From NCBI RefSeq assembly GCF_900116705.1, contig NZ_FPBP01000003.1:310001-374000 (forward strand): 64,000 nt of DNA, in the 5' to 3' direction. This document shows positions 8,260 to 16,633 of this stretch, piece by piece (the first letter of the stretch is position 1; every line of letters starts with the position of its first letter). Source of the stretch: Halomonas korlensis. GTDB lineage: Bacteria; Pseudomonadota; Gammaproteobacteria; Pseudomonadales; Halomonadaceae. Under the pieces are notes generated by a model. It searched no databases, was not told the origin of the DNA, and worked only from the letters and a program-made list of their open reading frames with translations. The translations under genes and the position numbers were made by a program.

Positions 8260-8924
8260 GTGGTTAGCGCCCTCCCGAGCCGGCCATGGGACAGCTGAAG
8301 GCAGCGGGCGAGCGGGGCGGCGACGTGGGGGCTGTGAGTGACCATCAGCAGGGCGCTGCCGGTATCGTGTACCAGCTCCAGCAGCAGGGCGAGGACCTCG
8401 TCGGCCGTCGTCTCGTCCAGATTGCCGGTGGGCTCGTCGGCGAGCAACAGGGCGGGGCGGGGCGCCAAGGCGCGGCCGATGGCCAGCCGCTGCTGCTGGC
8501 CGCCGGAGAGCTGCTCGGGATAGCGCTTCTCCAGCCCCTCGAGGCCCAGGCGTTGCATCAACTGCGCCGACCAGGCGGCGTCGCTGCGCCCGGCGAGCCT
8601 GGCCTGCAGACACAGGTTGTCAAAGACATTCAGGCTGGGTACCAGATGAAATTGCTGAAAGACCAGGCCGAGGGTCTCGCGGCGCAGCCTGGCGCGGCCC
8701 GTATCATCCAGCGAGGAGATCGGCTGTCCGGCGACGCGCACCTCGCCGCGGTCGGGCAGGTCAAGCCCGGCGGCCAGGTGCAGCAGGGTCGACTTGCCGC
8801 AGCCCGATTCGCCCATCAACGCCAGGCTCTCGCCGGCCTCCAAGGTCAGATCGATACCGTTGAGCACGCCAAGCGGGCCCTGGGGCGTGGCATAGGCCTT
8901 GTGCACCTGACGTAACTCAAGCAT
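8256..8924 (-). CDS. ABC transporter ATP-binding protein (LolD/MacB type)
   Basis: A 222-residue cytoplasmic ATPase with Walker A GESGCGKST, Q-loop FQQFHLVPSLNVFDNL, signature LSGGQQQR, Walker B LLLADEPTGNLD and the switch histidine in MVTHS. This is the subfamily that energises FtsX-like permeases rather than classical importers. The only such permease in the window is at 4466-6991, whose own upstream ATPase cistron has collapsed, so this paralogue probably powers it in trans (inference). The ATG at 8924 is preceded by AAGGAAG. The stop overlaps the GTG of the TVP38 gene. Confidence 0.92.
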   Translation of the reverse strand: MLELRQVHKAYATPQGPLGVLNGIDLTLEAGESLALMGESGCGKSTLLHLAAGLDLPDRGEVRVAGQPISSLDDTGRARLRRETLGLVFQQFHLVPSLNVFDNLCLQARLAGRSDAAWSAQLMQRLGLEGLEKRYPEQLSGGQQQRLAIGRALAPRPALLLADEPTGNLDETTADEVLALLLELVHDTGSALLMVTHSPHVAAPLARCLQLSHGRLGRALTT

Positions 8925-9091
8925 GTGCGTCTTCCTTCGCGACGAGAGCCAGATGGTCCCACAAAACCAACGCCAACCGAAGGTGGCGTGATTCGGGTCG
9001 CGAGGCTATCGGTTCCCGGTAGGTGGCGGGAAGGGGAGACTAGAGGAGTGTGCTAACCTCCCTTGACTCCCGACCGGCAAGGAGACCGAGC

Positions 9092-9568
9092 ATGACCGCG
9101 ACCCGCTCTTTGATGATCCTGCTCGGCTGGCTGGCCCTGGTGGCGCTGACCGCGCTCAGCGGTATCGCCACTCCGCCAGGCGAGTGGTACGCGGGGCTGG
9201 CCAAGCCGCCGCTCACTCCGCCCGACCTGGCCTTTCCCATCGCCTGGAGCACGCTCTACCTGCTGATGGCGCTAGCCGCCTGGCGGGCCACCCTGGCCGC
9301 GCCGCCCGCGGCGCGCTGGCATACCCTCTGGCCCTTCGTCGCCCAGCTCGTCGCCAATGCCCTGTGGTCGATGCTGTTCTTCGGCCTGCACTGGATGGGC
9401 GTGGCGCTGCTCGACCTGCTGCTGCTGTGGGGGCTGATCCTGCTCACCATCCGCCGCTTCGCCGGGGTCTCGCGCCTCGCCGCCTGGCTGCTCGCGCCCT
9501 ACCTGGCCTGGGTGAGCTTCGCCGCCTACCTCAACGCCGCCACCTGGTGGCTCAATGGTGGCGGCTAG
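9092..9568 (+). CDS. tspO: TspO/MBR family membrane protein
   Basis: A 158-residue five-helix membrane protein of the TspO/peripheral benzodiazepine receptor family, which binds porphyrins and is linked to stress and tetrapyrrole control in proteobacteria. Signatures include WYAGLAKPPLTPPDLAFPIAWSTLY in the first loop, ANALWSMLFFGLHW and the terminal LAPYLAWVSFAAYLNAATW, all rich in tryptophan as is typical. The start at 9092 follows AAGGAGACCGAGC. The next gene begins only 3 bp after the stop, so the two are likely one transcript. Confidence 0.9.
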   Translation: MTATRSLMILLGWLALVALTALSGIATPPGEWYAGLAKPPLTPPDLAFPIAWSTLYLLMALAAWRATLAAPPAARWHTLWPFVAQLVANALWSMLFFGLHWMGVALLDLLLLWGLILLTIRRFAGVSRLAAWLLAPYLAWVSFAAYLNAATWWLNGGG

Positions 9569-9571
9569 GCG

Positions 9572-10471
9572 ATGGCTGTGGTGCCGGGTTGGCTCTGGTG
9601 GGGCCTGCTGCCGGCGGGGCTGGCGCTGCTGCACCTCTTCCATCGACGGCTGAGAGTCAGCCTGGCCGCGCCCCGGGTGCCGATCGCGTACTCCCTGGAC
9701 GAGCACGGCGTGACCGGGGAGACGGTGACCATCCCCACGCGAAGGGACAGGCGCCTGGCGGGCTGGTGGTTGCCGGCGACCCCGGGCCGGGGCTCGGTGG
9801 TGATCACCCACGGCTGGGGCGCCAACCGCGAACTGATGCTGCCGCTGGCCAGGCCGCTGCAGGCGGCGGGCTGGAACATGCTGCTGTTCGATGCCCGCAA
9901 CCACGGCGAGAGCGACGCCGAAAGCTTCTCCTCCATGCCGCGCTTCGCCGAGGACACCGAGGCCGCCCTGGACTGGCTGCGCGCCCGCCCGGGCATGGCC
10001 GAGGAACCGGTGGCGCTGCTCGGCCATTCGGTGGGCGCCGCGGCGGTGCTGCTGGCGGCCTCGCGCCGTGACGACATCGCCGCCGTAGTCAGCCTCTCCG
10101 CCTTCGCCCATCCGGATGGCATGATGCGCCGCTGGCTGGCGGAGAAGGGACTACCGTTCTTTCCCCTGGGCTGGTATGTGTTGCGCTATGTAGAGCGGGT
10201 GATCGGCCACCGCTTCGACGCCATCGCCCCGGTGACCACCCTGCCGCGGGTGCGCTGTCCTGTGCTGCTGGTGCATGGCCGTAATGACGAGGTGATTCCG
10301 CCGAGCGATGCCGAACGGCTCCTTGCGAGCCGCGGCGACACCCCGGCCGAGCTGCGCCTGCTGCCCGGCGATCATGACCTCAGCCTGCACATCGACGCGG
10401 AGCTGCCCGAGCTGCTCGCCTTCCTCGACAAGGCCCTGGCGCCGGAAGGGCGCGAGCGCCGGCCCGCCTAG
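9572..10471 (+). CDS. Alpha/beta hydrolase with N-terminal membrane anchor
   Basis: A 299-residue serine hydrolase. An N-terminal hydrophobic segment (WLWWGLLPAGLALLHLF) probably tethers it to the inner membrane. The catalytic domain shows the oxyanion strand VITHGWGANRE, nucleophile elbow GHSVGAA, acid in VHGRNDEVIP and histidine in PGDHDLS. It resembles the BEM46/YqkD-like esterases; the substrate is unknown. It follows tspO with a 3-bp gap and its 3' end overlaps the convergent methyltransferase gene by 4 bp. Confidence 0.85.
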   Translation: MAVVPGWLWWGLLPAGLALLHLFHRRLRVSLAAPRVPIAYSLDEHGVTGETVTIPTRRDRRLAGWWLPATPGRGSVVITHGWGANRELMLPLARPLQAAGWNMLLFDARNHGESDAESFSSMPRFAEDTEAALDWLRARPGMAEEPVALLGHSVGAAAVLLAASRRDDIAAVVSLSAFAHPDGMMRRWLAEKGLPFFPLGWYVLRYVERVIGHRFDAIAPVTTLPRVRCPVLLVHGRNDEVIPPSDAERLLASRGDTPAELRLLPGDHDLSLHIDAELPELLAFLDKALAPEGRERRPA

Positions 10472-11067
10472 GCCGGGCGCTTGCGGGCGATGAACTGCAC
10501 CACGGCCCCCAGGCCGGTATGGCCGCGGCCCTCGACCACCTGGCGGTCGAACTCGCGGCTCGACAGGATCTCGAAATCGGCGAAGGCCGCCTCCAACTCC
10601 GCGGCCGTGGGGGTGCGGTCCGGGGTGTCCGGCCCGCCGGTGTCCCGCGGTACCTGGGCCGGGGTATAGGCCTCCAGGATCAGGATGCCCCCAGGCTTCA
10701 GGGTGCGCGCCACCTGCCGGTGCAGGTGCGGGCGACCCGCCTCGGGCACATGGCAGAAGATCGACACCACCGCATCGAAGGCCACGGCGGCGAAGGTGTG
10801 CTCGGTGAGGTCGGCGACCAGGGTCTCCAGGGGCACGCCCTCCCGCTCGGCCAGGCGGTCCGCCTTGCGCAAGCCGATCGCCGAGGCATCCACGGAGAGG
10901 ACCCGATGGCCGAGCTTGGCCAGATAGACGCCGTTGCGCCCCTCGCCATCGGCCAGGCACAGCACCTCCCGCGGCGGGTCGCCGATCAGCCCCACCTGCT
11001 CGCGCAGGAAGTCGTTGGGCTCGGTGCCGTAGACGTAATCGTCGGTGTCGTAGCGTTCATCCCACAT
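10468..11067 (-). CDS. SAM-dependent class I methyltransferase (TehB-like)
   Basis: A 199-residue cytoplasmic methyltransferase beginning MWDERYDTDDYVYGTEPNDFL, an opening shared with many small TehB/thiopurine-like enzymes. The SAM-binding motif I is VLCLADGEGRNGVYLAKLGH, with the acidic strand end VLSVDAS and motif IV FDAVVSIFCHVP. I chose the ATG at 11067 because a GAGGG stretch lies 6 nt upstream, whereas the ATG at 11073 has no spacing. The longer frame to 11187 is unsupported. The substrate is not predictable. Confidence 0.85.
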   Translation of the reverse strand: MWDERYDTDDYVYGTEPNDFLREQVGLIGDPPREVLCLADGEGRNGVYLAKLGHRVLSVDASAIGLRKADRLAEREGVPLETLVADLTEHTFAAVAFDAVVSIFCHVPEAGRPHLHRQVARTLKPGGILILEAYTPAQVPRDTGGPDTPDRTPTAAELEAAFADFEILSSREFDRQVVEGRGHTGLGAVVQFIARKRPA

Positions 11068-11131
11068 GGCCATCCCTCGTACATGTCTATCGGTATAGCC
11101 ATGGAGAATATCAGGGGCGAGAGGCGACCGA

Positions 11132-11734
11132 CTAGGAGGAACGGCTTTCTCGCTCGCCTGTTGTTCGTTCACTTTTTTTCCGCTCACCTTTCTCGATCAT
11201 TTCCCCGGCGGGCGACAGCAGGTACCACTCGGCGTCCATGTGCAGCACGTCCTGACCGAGGGCATCGCCCGCGGCCTTGTCACCGCTGAAGTAGTACAGT
11301 GGCCAGCCATCGTAGGTCACCTGCAGGCTGCCGTCTTCTCGCTCGAAGGTACCCAGCTTGTCGCCCTCGACGTGTTCGCCGGCGTCAGGCGGTTGCTCCG
11401 TGACGTAGGGCGGCCAGGCGATGGCGCAGCTCTGGTAGCAGGTACTGTAGTCCGCCCCTGGCTCGTCTTTCTCGAACAGATAAAGACTCATGCCGTCACG
11501 GTCGGTGAGGTAGCGCCCGTAAGGCGGCTGTTCACGGACTTCCAGCCGGGCCTGGGCGACCGGTTCGGGCGTGCTGTCCAGCGCTTTCGAGGCTTCCTCG
11601 GCCTCCTGGCCTGGCACTGCTGAGGCCTCGCCGTTGATGTTGGTGTCGTCCGAGGCGGCTGCCAGCGGCAGGCTGCCGGCCGAGACTATGACCAGGGCGC
11701 CCCAAAGGCCGATCGCTTGTCGAGTTAACGTCAT
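11132..11734 (-). CDS. Exported protein with secreted-repeat (PF03640-type) domains
   Basis: A 200-residue exported protein with a signal peptide (GLWGALVIVSAGSLPLAAA) and two copies of the small beta repeat often found in haem-free periplasmic COG4315 proteins: YGRYLTDRDGMSLYLFEKDEPG followed by STCYQSCAIAWPPY, then YDGWPLYYFSGD and a closing W. Cys residues in the first repeat may pair. The C-terminus is unusually polar and basic (EKGERKKSERTTGERESRSS). Function is unknown; related genes often sit near redox proteins, but none is adjacent here. Confidence 0.8.
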   Translation of the reverse strand: MTLTRQAIGLWGALVIVSAGSLPLAAASDDTNINGEASAVPGQEAEEASKALDSTPEPVAQARLEVREQPPYGRYLTDRDGMSLYLFEKDEPGADYSTCYQSCAIAWPPYVTEQPPDAGEHVEGDKLGTFEREDGSLQVTYDGWPLYYFSGDKAAGDALGQDVLHMDAEWYLLSPAGEMIEKGERKKSERTTGERESRSS

Positions 11735-11858
11735 GTTCGCCGCTCCATGGTGAAGATGAACGCTTTCACTTTAGGTAGGCGCGGTGAGAAATGCCAAGAC
11801 GCAGGTTAGCCATCGCCTGTCACAGTGATCGCCCCGGCTGCCACTGGGAAAGTAGTGC

Positions 11859-12839
11859 TCAGTGGTCGTGGTCGTCGTCGCCGTGGCTTTCATCGCCATG
11901 AGCGTGGTCATCTGCAGGAGAATGACCGGGGTCCGCGAGAGCCTCGTGCAGCACCTCGGCATTGTGGCGCATCATTCCCAGCCAGGTGGTGGCCTCGCCT
12001 TCGCTGGCCAGTGCATCGGCGTAGAGCGTGCCGGCGATGGGCAGGCCGGTCTCCTCGGCGAGCTGCTCGATCATGGCCGGGCTGGTCATGTTCTCGTGGA
12101 ACAGCGCCCTGACATTCTCGTCGCGGATCACGTCGATCAGCCGGGCCATGTCGGCGGCGGAGGCGTCGCCCTCGGTAGAAAGTCCTACCGGCGAGAGGAA
12201 TCGCAGGCCGTAGGCGTTGGCGAAATAGCCGAAGGAATCGTGGCCGGTAATCACGCTGGTGTCCGGGGGAATCTCGGTCAAGCGCTCGCGAATCTCGGCA
12301 TGGGTCGCCTCGATCGCCTGAATATAGCGCTCGGCATTCTCTGCGTAGGTGTCGCGGTTGTCAGGGTCGGCCTCCATCAGGCCATCGCGGATATTGACCA
12401 CATAGACCTTGCCCATCGCCAGGTCCTGCCAGGCGTGGGGGTCGTCGTCGCCATTATCATGATCATGCTCGTGATCGTCGTGCGCCTGGCCACGCGACAG
12501 CCGCTCCACGCCATCGGTGGCGGTGACCAGCAGCCCGTCATGGTCGCTGGCGTCGATCAGCCGCTCCATCCAGCCCTCGAACTGCAGGCCGTTGAAGACC
12601 ACCAGGTCGGCATCGGCCACGGCCTGGGCATCGCGTGGGCTGGGCGAATACACATGCGTGTCGCCGTCGGCCCCGACCAGCGAGGTCACCGCGACGTGAT
12701 CGCCACCGACGTTCTCGACCATATCGGCCAGGATGCTGAAGCTGGTGACCACCTGGATGCGTTCGGCGGCGAAGGCGGCGGGCAGGGCCAGCAAGCTGGC
12801 AACACCGAGGAGGGCGGCTGAATAGGTGACAAGACGCAT
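11859..12839 (-). CDS. Zinc-type ABC transporter substrate-binding protein (ZnuA/cluster A-I)
   Basis: A 326-residue periplasmic metal-binding protein with a signal peptide ending AAFA. Cluster 9 hallmarks are GDTHVYSP, DPHAWQD, TGHDSFGYFA and the late LYADAL motif. A histidine/aspartate-rich loop sits near residues 116-131 and a second His-rich tract forms the extreme C-terminus (HSPADDHAHGDESHGDDDHDH). His-rich loops favour zinc over manganese. It is the last gene of the operon that begins at 14633; together with the permease and ATPase it makes a complete importer. Confidence 0.88.
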   Translation of the reverse strand: MRLVTYSAALLGVASLLALPAAFAAERIQVVTSFSILADMVENVGGDHVAVTSLVGADGDTHVYSPSPRDAQAVADADLVVFNGLQFEGWMERLIDASDHDGLLVTATDGVERLSRGQAHDDHEHDHDNGDDDPHAWQDLAMGKVYVVNIRDGLMEADPDNRDTYAENAERYIQAIEATHAEIRERLTEIPPDTSVITGHDSFGYFANAYGLRFLSPVGLSTEGDASAADMARLIDVIRDENVRALFHENMTSPAMIEQLAEETGLPIAGTLYADALASEGEATTWLGMMRHNAEVLHEALADPGHSPADDHAHGDESHGDDDHDH

Positions 12840-12878
12840 CGGGCAAGGCTCCGTTCGTGGGTTATCTGTCGTGGGGTG

Positions 12879-13766
12879 TCAGGGAGAATCGGCGGCCAAC
12901 GGGGCGGCGCGTCGGCGCAGCCGGGCCGTCAGGCTGTGGTGGCGACCGAAGAGCGCAGAAAGCACGTAGGCCAGGCCAGCCAGCAGGATGATCGCCGGGC
13001 CGGAAGGCAGGCTGAAATGGTAGGAGAGCAGCAGGCCACCGGTGCTGGCGATCATCGCCAGCACCACGGCGATGCCGATCAGCCCTTCCAGGCGCTGGCT
13101 CCAGAAGCGTGCGGCGGTCGCCGGCAGCATCATCAGGCCGACCGCCATCAGGGTGCCCAGAGTCTGGAACCCGGCGGTCAGGTTGAGCACCACCAATCCC
13201 AGGAAGACGCCATGCACCAGACTGCCGTGGACACCCTGGCCACGCAGGAACAGCGGGTCCAGGCACTCGACGACCAGGGCGCGAAAGATCACCGCCAGCG
13301 CGATCACGATGAGGCTGGCGATGCCGGCGATCAGCAGCAGGGCGGTGCCGTTCACCGCGAGTATCGAGCCGAACAGCACATGGGTGAGATCGACGCTGCT
13401 GCCGCCCAGCGACACCAGCATGACGCCGGCGGCCAGCGAGATCAGAAAGAAGCTGGCCATGGCGGAGTCTTCACGATGGCCGGTCATCTGCGACACGCTG
13501 CCGGCCAGTACCGCGATCAACAGGCCCGAGAGCACGCCGCCCAGGCTCATTATCGGCAGCGAGAAGCCGGCCATCAGAAAGCCCAGCGCGACGCCGGGCA
13601 GGATGGCATGCGCCATGGCGTCGCCGATCAGGCTCATGCCGCGCAGCATCAGGAACACGCCCAGCGGCGGGGCAGCCAGCGACAGCGCCAGGCCCGCCAC
13701 CACGGCGCGGCGCATGAAACCATACTCGAAGGGAGCGAGCAGCCAGGCGTCAAGCAGTGCCAGCAT
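12879..13766 (-). CDS. Metal (zinc-type) ABC transporter permease
   Basis: A 295-residue integral membrane permease of the ABC-3 family (ZnuB/MntB). It has about eight to nine hydrophobic segments and the family stretch LSLAAPPLGVFLMLRGMSLIGDAMAHAILPGVALGF near the N-terminus. The start at 13766 lies 17 bp inside the end of the ATPase gene, so translation is probably coupled. The C-terminus is cytoplasmic and basic. It should form the channel for the metal delivered by the protein at 11859-12839. Confidence 0.9.
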   Translation of the reverse strand: MLALLDAWLLAPFEYGFMRRAVVAGLALSLAAPPLGVFLMLRGMSLIGDAMAHAILPGVALGFLMAGFSLPIMSLGGVLSGLLIAVLAGSVSQMTGHREDSAMASFFLISLAAGVMLVSLGGSSVDLTHVLFGSILAVNGTALLLIAGIASLIVIALAVIFRALVVECLDPLFLRGQGVHGSLVHGVFLGLVVLNLTAGFQTLGTLMAVGLMMLPATAARFWSQRLEGLIGIAVVLAMIASTGGLLLSYHFSLPSGPAIILLAGLAYVLSALFGRHHSLTARLRRRAAPLAADSP

Positions 13767-14484
13767 GAAAGGTATCCGGAAAGGTCAGGGGAAGGCGCGG
13801 CGCCTTGGGCGGCTGGCCCGCGTAACGCTCGAGCAGCGACTCAGGGCTGGCCCAGCGGCCATGCCCGCCGGACAGGATCAACACGTCGTCGGCCAGTCGC
13901 GAGAGCTGCTCCATGTCGTGCAGCACCACGATCAGGGTGGCGCCGTTGTCGGCCATCTCGCGCAGCACGTTCATCAGCACGTCGACCGTCTCGACATCGA
14001 CATTGGCGAACGGCTCGTCGAGCAGCAGCAGTTCGGCTTCCTGCATCAGGGTGCGGCCGAGCAGCGCGCGCTGCCGCTGGCCGCCGGAAAGCTCGCCGAG
14101 CGGACGATGGGCGAGATGCGAAATGCCCAGTCGCGCCATGATCTCCCGCCCACGCCGGTAATGCGCGGCGCAGTAACCGGTGAAGGCGCCGTGGCTCGGC
14201 CAGCTGCCGGTCATGATCAGCTCTTCCACGCTCATCGGGAAGGTCAGGTCCAGTGCCAGCTGCTGGGGCAGCCAGGCGCGTCGCTCCTTGGGTACTTCAC
14301 AGTGCACCTTGCCGGCCACGGGGCGCAGCATGCCCATCATCGCCTGGATCAGGGTGCTCTTGCCGGCACCGTTGGCGCCGATCAACGCCGTGATGGCGCC
14401 GTCCATGAAGCGCCCATCGAGATGCTCGAGTACTGTCTGGCCACCGCGGGCGAGTTGCAGGTCCTCGAGTTGCAGCCGCGCCAT
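13750..14484 (-). CDS. Metal (zinc-type) ABC transporter ATP-binding protein
   Basis: A 244-residue ATPase with Walker A GANGAGKST, signature LSGGQRQR, Walker B LLLLDEPFANVD and the switch histidine in VVLHDME. The ATG at 14484 shares bases with the stop of the upstream 49-codon gene (TGATG), which fixes the start; the longer frame to 14523 is not needed. It overlaps the permease gene by 17 bp. The whole operon, small peptide - ATPase - permease - binding protein, lies behind a Zur-like operator. Confidence 0.9.
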   Translation of the reverse strand: MARLQLEDLQLARGGQTVLEHLDGRFMDGAITALIGANGAGKSTLIQAMMGMLRPVAGKVHCEVPKERRAWLPQQLALDLTFPMSVEELIMTGSWPSHGAFTGYCAAHYRRGREIMARLGISHLAHRPLGELSGGQRQRALLGRTLMQEAELLLLDEPFANVDVETVDVLMNVLREMADNGATLIVVLHDMEQLSRLADDVLILSGGHGRWASPESLLERYAGQPPKAPRLPLTFPDTFHAGTA

Positions 14485-14633
14485 CAGCGCCACCACTCCG
14501 CTGCCCAGGCAACGGCCAGCCACAAGGCGGCCAGCGGTGCGGCGACCAACGCCAGGCGACGCGCGGCCGACAGCGACATCAAGGAAAAGTGGCAGGGTCC
14601 TTCGGGATCATGCCGATGCGTGCGATGTGCCAT
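14484..14633 (-). CDS. Small membrane peptide, first gene of the zinc ABC operon
   Basis: A 49-residue open frame starting MAHRTHRHDPEGPCHFSL and continuing into one hydrophobic helix (LALVAAPLAALWLAVAWAA) with a WWR end. It has the best ribosome site of the operon (GGAGGAG, 6 nt before the ATG) and its stop overlaps the ATPase start as TGATG, so it is almost certainly translated. The N-terminal His and Cys residues (H3, H6, H8, C14, H15) could bind metal on one side of the membrane. I know no named family. It may be an accessory or regulatory subunit of the transporter, or act only in coupling. Confidence 0.65.
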   Translation of the reverse strand: MAHRTHRHDPEGPCHFSLMSLSAARRLALVAAPLAALWLAVAWAAEWWR

Positions 14634-14659
14634 GCAGGCTCCTCCGGAAATCTCGCGAA

Positions 14660-14674
14660 GGTTATAACATAACA
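14660..14674 (-). promoter_or_regulatory. Zur-like operator upstream of the zinc ABC operon
   Basis: On the minus strand the 15-mer TGTTATGTTATAACC matches the gammaproteobacterial Zur consensus TGTTATANTATAACA (from memory) at 13 of 14 fixed positions except the seventh and last, i.e. two mismatches. It contains the inverted repeat GTTAT-N3-ATAAC. It lies 27-41 bp upstream of the first ATG of the operon, where a repressor would block transcription in zinc-replete cells. Confidence 0.6.
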
Positions 14675-14737
14675 ATAGCAGCCGCAGCCAATGAAAATCA
14701 TCGGCGCGGCATGCCTGAGAGGGAGCCTGATGGGCGT

Positions 14738-16633
14738 TCAACGCTCGAGGACGTAGCCGCCGGGCGCCTCCTTCAGTGGTGGATAACCCTTGTCGACATT
14801 GCCCATGGATGGGGGGTCGATGCGCCCCGTGGAATGCTCGCCTAGCCAGGCCTCCCATTCCGGCCACCACGAGCCCTCACGCTCGGGAACCTCGGCACGC
14901 CAGGTTTCGGGATTGGTGAGGTGGGCCTCCCTTGGCTTGTCGGCGATCTGATAGACCCGCTTGCGGTGGCCGGGCTCGCTCACCACACCGGCATTGTGGC
15001 CGCCACTGGTGAGGACGAAGGTGATATTGCCGTCGAGATGCTGCTGATTGCGGTAGACCGAGCGCCACGGCGAAATATGATCCTTGCGCGTGGCGACGAT
15101 GAACGCCGGCAGCTTGATGTCGCCGAGCCGTACCGGGTGGTCGTCCACGCGGTAGCGGCCGAGGGCCAGTTCGTTGCCGAGATAGAGGTGGCGCAAGTAC
15201 TGCGAGTGCATGCGATACGGCATGCGGGTGCCATCGGTGCTCCAGGCCATGAGATCGAAGGTAGGCACACGTTCGCCCATGAGGTATTCGGACACCACGC
15301 GCGACCAGATGAGGTCTTCTGACTGCAGCAACTGGAAGACGCCCTTCATCTGCCAGTCTTCCAGATAGCCTTGCTGGCGCATGGCATCTTCCAGGAAGTG
15401 CACCTGGCTCTCGTCGATGAAGAGCTCCAGTTCGCCCGGCTTGGCAAAGTCGGTAATGCTGGCGAACAGCGTCAGGGTAGCCAGGCGGTCGTCGCGGGCA
15501 CGGGCCATGGCCGCAGCGGTCATGGAGAGCAGGGTGCCGCCGAGGCAGTAGCCGACAGCGTGGATCCGTTGCGAGGGAACAATCGACTCGACCGCCTCCA
15601 GGGCCTCCATGATGCCGAGCTTGCGGTACTCCTCCAGGCCGCAATCACGCTCCGCTTTTCCCGGGTTCTTCCAGGAAATGATGAACACCGTGTGACCCTT
15701 CTCGACGAGCCAGCGCACCAGCGAATTGTGCGGGGACAGGTCGAGAATATAGTACTTCATGATCCAGGCCGGCACGATCAGCAGGGGCTCGGCCTGGACC
15801 TTGTCCGTCGCCGGGCTGTACTGAATCAGCTCCATGAGCTGGTTGCGGTAGATGACCTTGCCGGGGGTGATCGCCACCGTCTTGCCGGGAATGTACTGCT
15901 CTGCCCCGGCGGGAGGATGATGGGCAGCGATACGCGCGGCATCCTCCCAGGCGTGAATGGCACCGTTCACGAGGTTGAGGCCGCCCTGGTCCACGGTTTT
16001 CGACAACACCCGCGGGTTGGTCAGCGGACTATTGGCCGGGGAGACGATATCGAGCAGCTGGCGAGTGATGAAATCGACCACTCGCTCGTTATGCTTGGTG
16101 ACCCCGGGCACGCCGGTCATGGCGTCTTGCCACCACTGCTGATTGAGCAGAAAGCTCTGGTGCAGCAGGTTGAACGGCCACTGCCGCCACGCCGGATGAT
16201 CGAAGCGGTGGTCCTGCTCGAGCGGCTCGATACAGAGCCCACCGTCGTGTTCCAGCATGGCGTGCGGCAGGTACGCGGCCAGGCGCGCCAGCTGGTATTG
16301 CCCCTCGTAGCCGAGTTCCGACTGTTTGCCCGGTGAGAGCATCAAATGTAGCCACCAGTCTCCGTAGGCCTGCAGGATCGAGGCGGGCGAAATGCCGGCG
16401 GTCAGCCGGGCGATGGCCGCATGGACGCGCTGGTCCCAGATGGCGAACGGGCTCGCCTCAGGCGAGTCGGGGGCTGTCTCGTCGCTGATCGCGTCCGGTT
16501 CGGGCTCCTCATCGCGACGCGTCGCCATGACAGGGGCGAGGGGCCGCGGCCGCTTATCGCCGGAGCGTCCGGTGTCGCCTGAGGCGTCCCGAGGAGTTCG
16601 GAGTGAAAGGGTTGTCGATTCGCTCTGCGCCAT
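14738..16633 (-). CDS. phaC: Class I poly(3-hydroxyalkanoate) synthase
   Basis: PhaC polymerises 3-hydroxyacyl-CoA into polyhydroxyalkanoate at the granule surface. The 631-residue protein has the lipase-like box GYCLGG with nucleophile Cys363, the acid in VATRKDHISPW and the histidine in SGGHNAGV. The polymerase N-terminal domain reads PFNLLHQSFLL, and NPRVLSKTVDQGG is present. The first ~60 residues are a polar, acidic extension beyond the usual ~570-590-residue length, as seen in other halomonad synthases. The ATG at 16633 follows AGGAGGG at 6 nt. No phaA, phaB or phasin gene is in the window. Confidence 0.95.
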   Translation of the reverse strand: MAQSESTTLSLRTPRDASGDTGRSGDKRPRPLAPVMATRRDEEPEPDAISDETAPDSPEASPFAIWDQRVHAAIARLTAGISPASILQAYGDWWLHLMLSPGKQSELGYEGQYQLARLAAYLPHAMLEHDGGLCIEPLEQDHRFDHPAWRQWPFNLLHQSFLLNQQWWQDAMTGVPGVTKHNERVVDFITRQLLDIVSPANSPLTNPRVLSKTVDQGGLNLVNGAIHAWEDAARIAAHHPPAGAEQYIPGKTVAITPGKVIYRNQLMELIQYSPATDKVQAEPLLIVPAWIMKYYILDLSPHNSLVRWLVEKGHTVFIISWKNPGKAERDCGLEEYRKLGIMEALEAVESIVPSQRIHAVGYCLGGTLLSMTAAAMARARDDRLATLTLFASITDFAKPGELELFIDESQVHFLEDAMRQQGYLEDWQMKGVFQLLQSEDLIWSRVVSEYLMGERVPTFDLMAWSTDGTRMPYRMHSQYLRHLYLGNELALGRYRVDDHPVRLGDIKLPAFIVATRKDHISPWRSVYRNQQHLDGNITFVLTSGGHNAGVVSEPGHRKRVYQIADKPREAHLTNPETWRAEVPEREGSWWPEWEAWLGEHSTGRIDPPSMGNVDKGYPPLKEAPGGYVLER

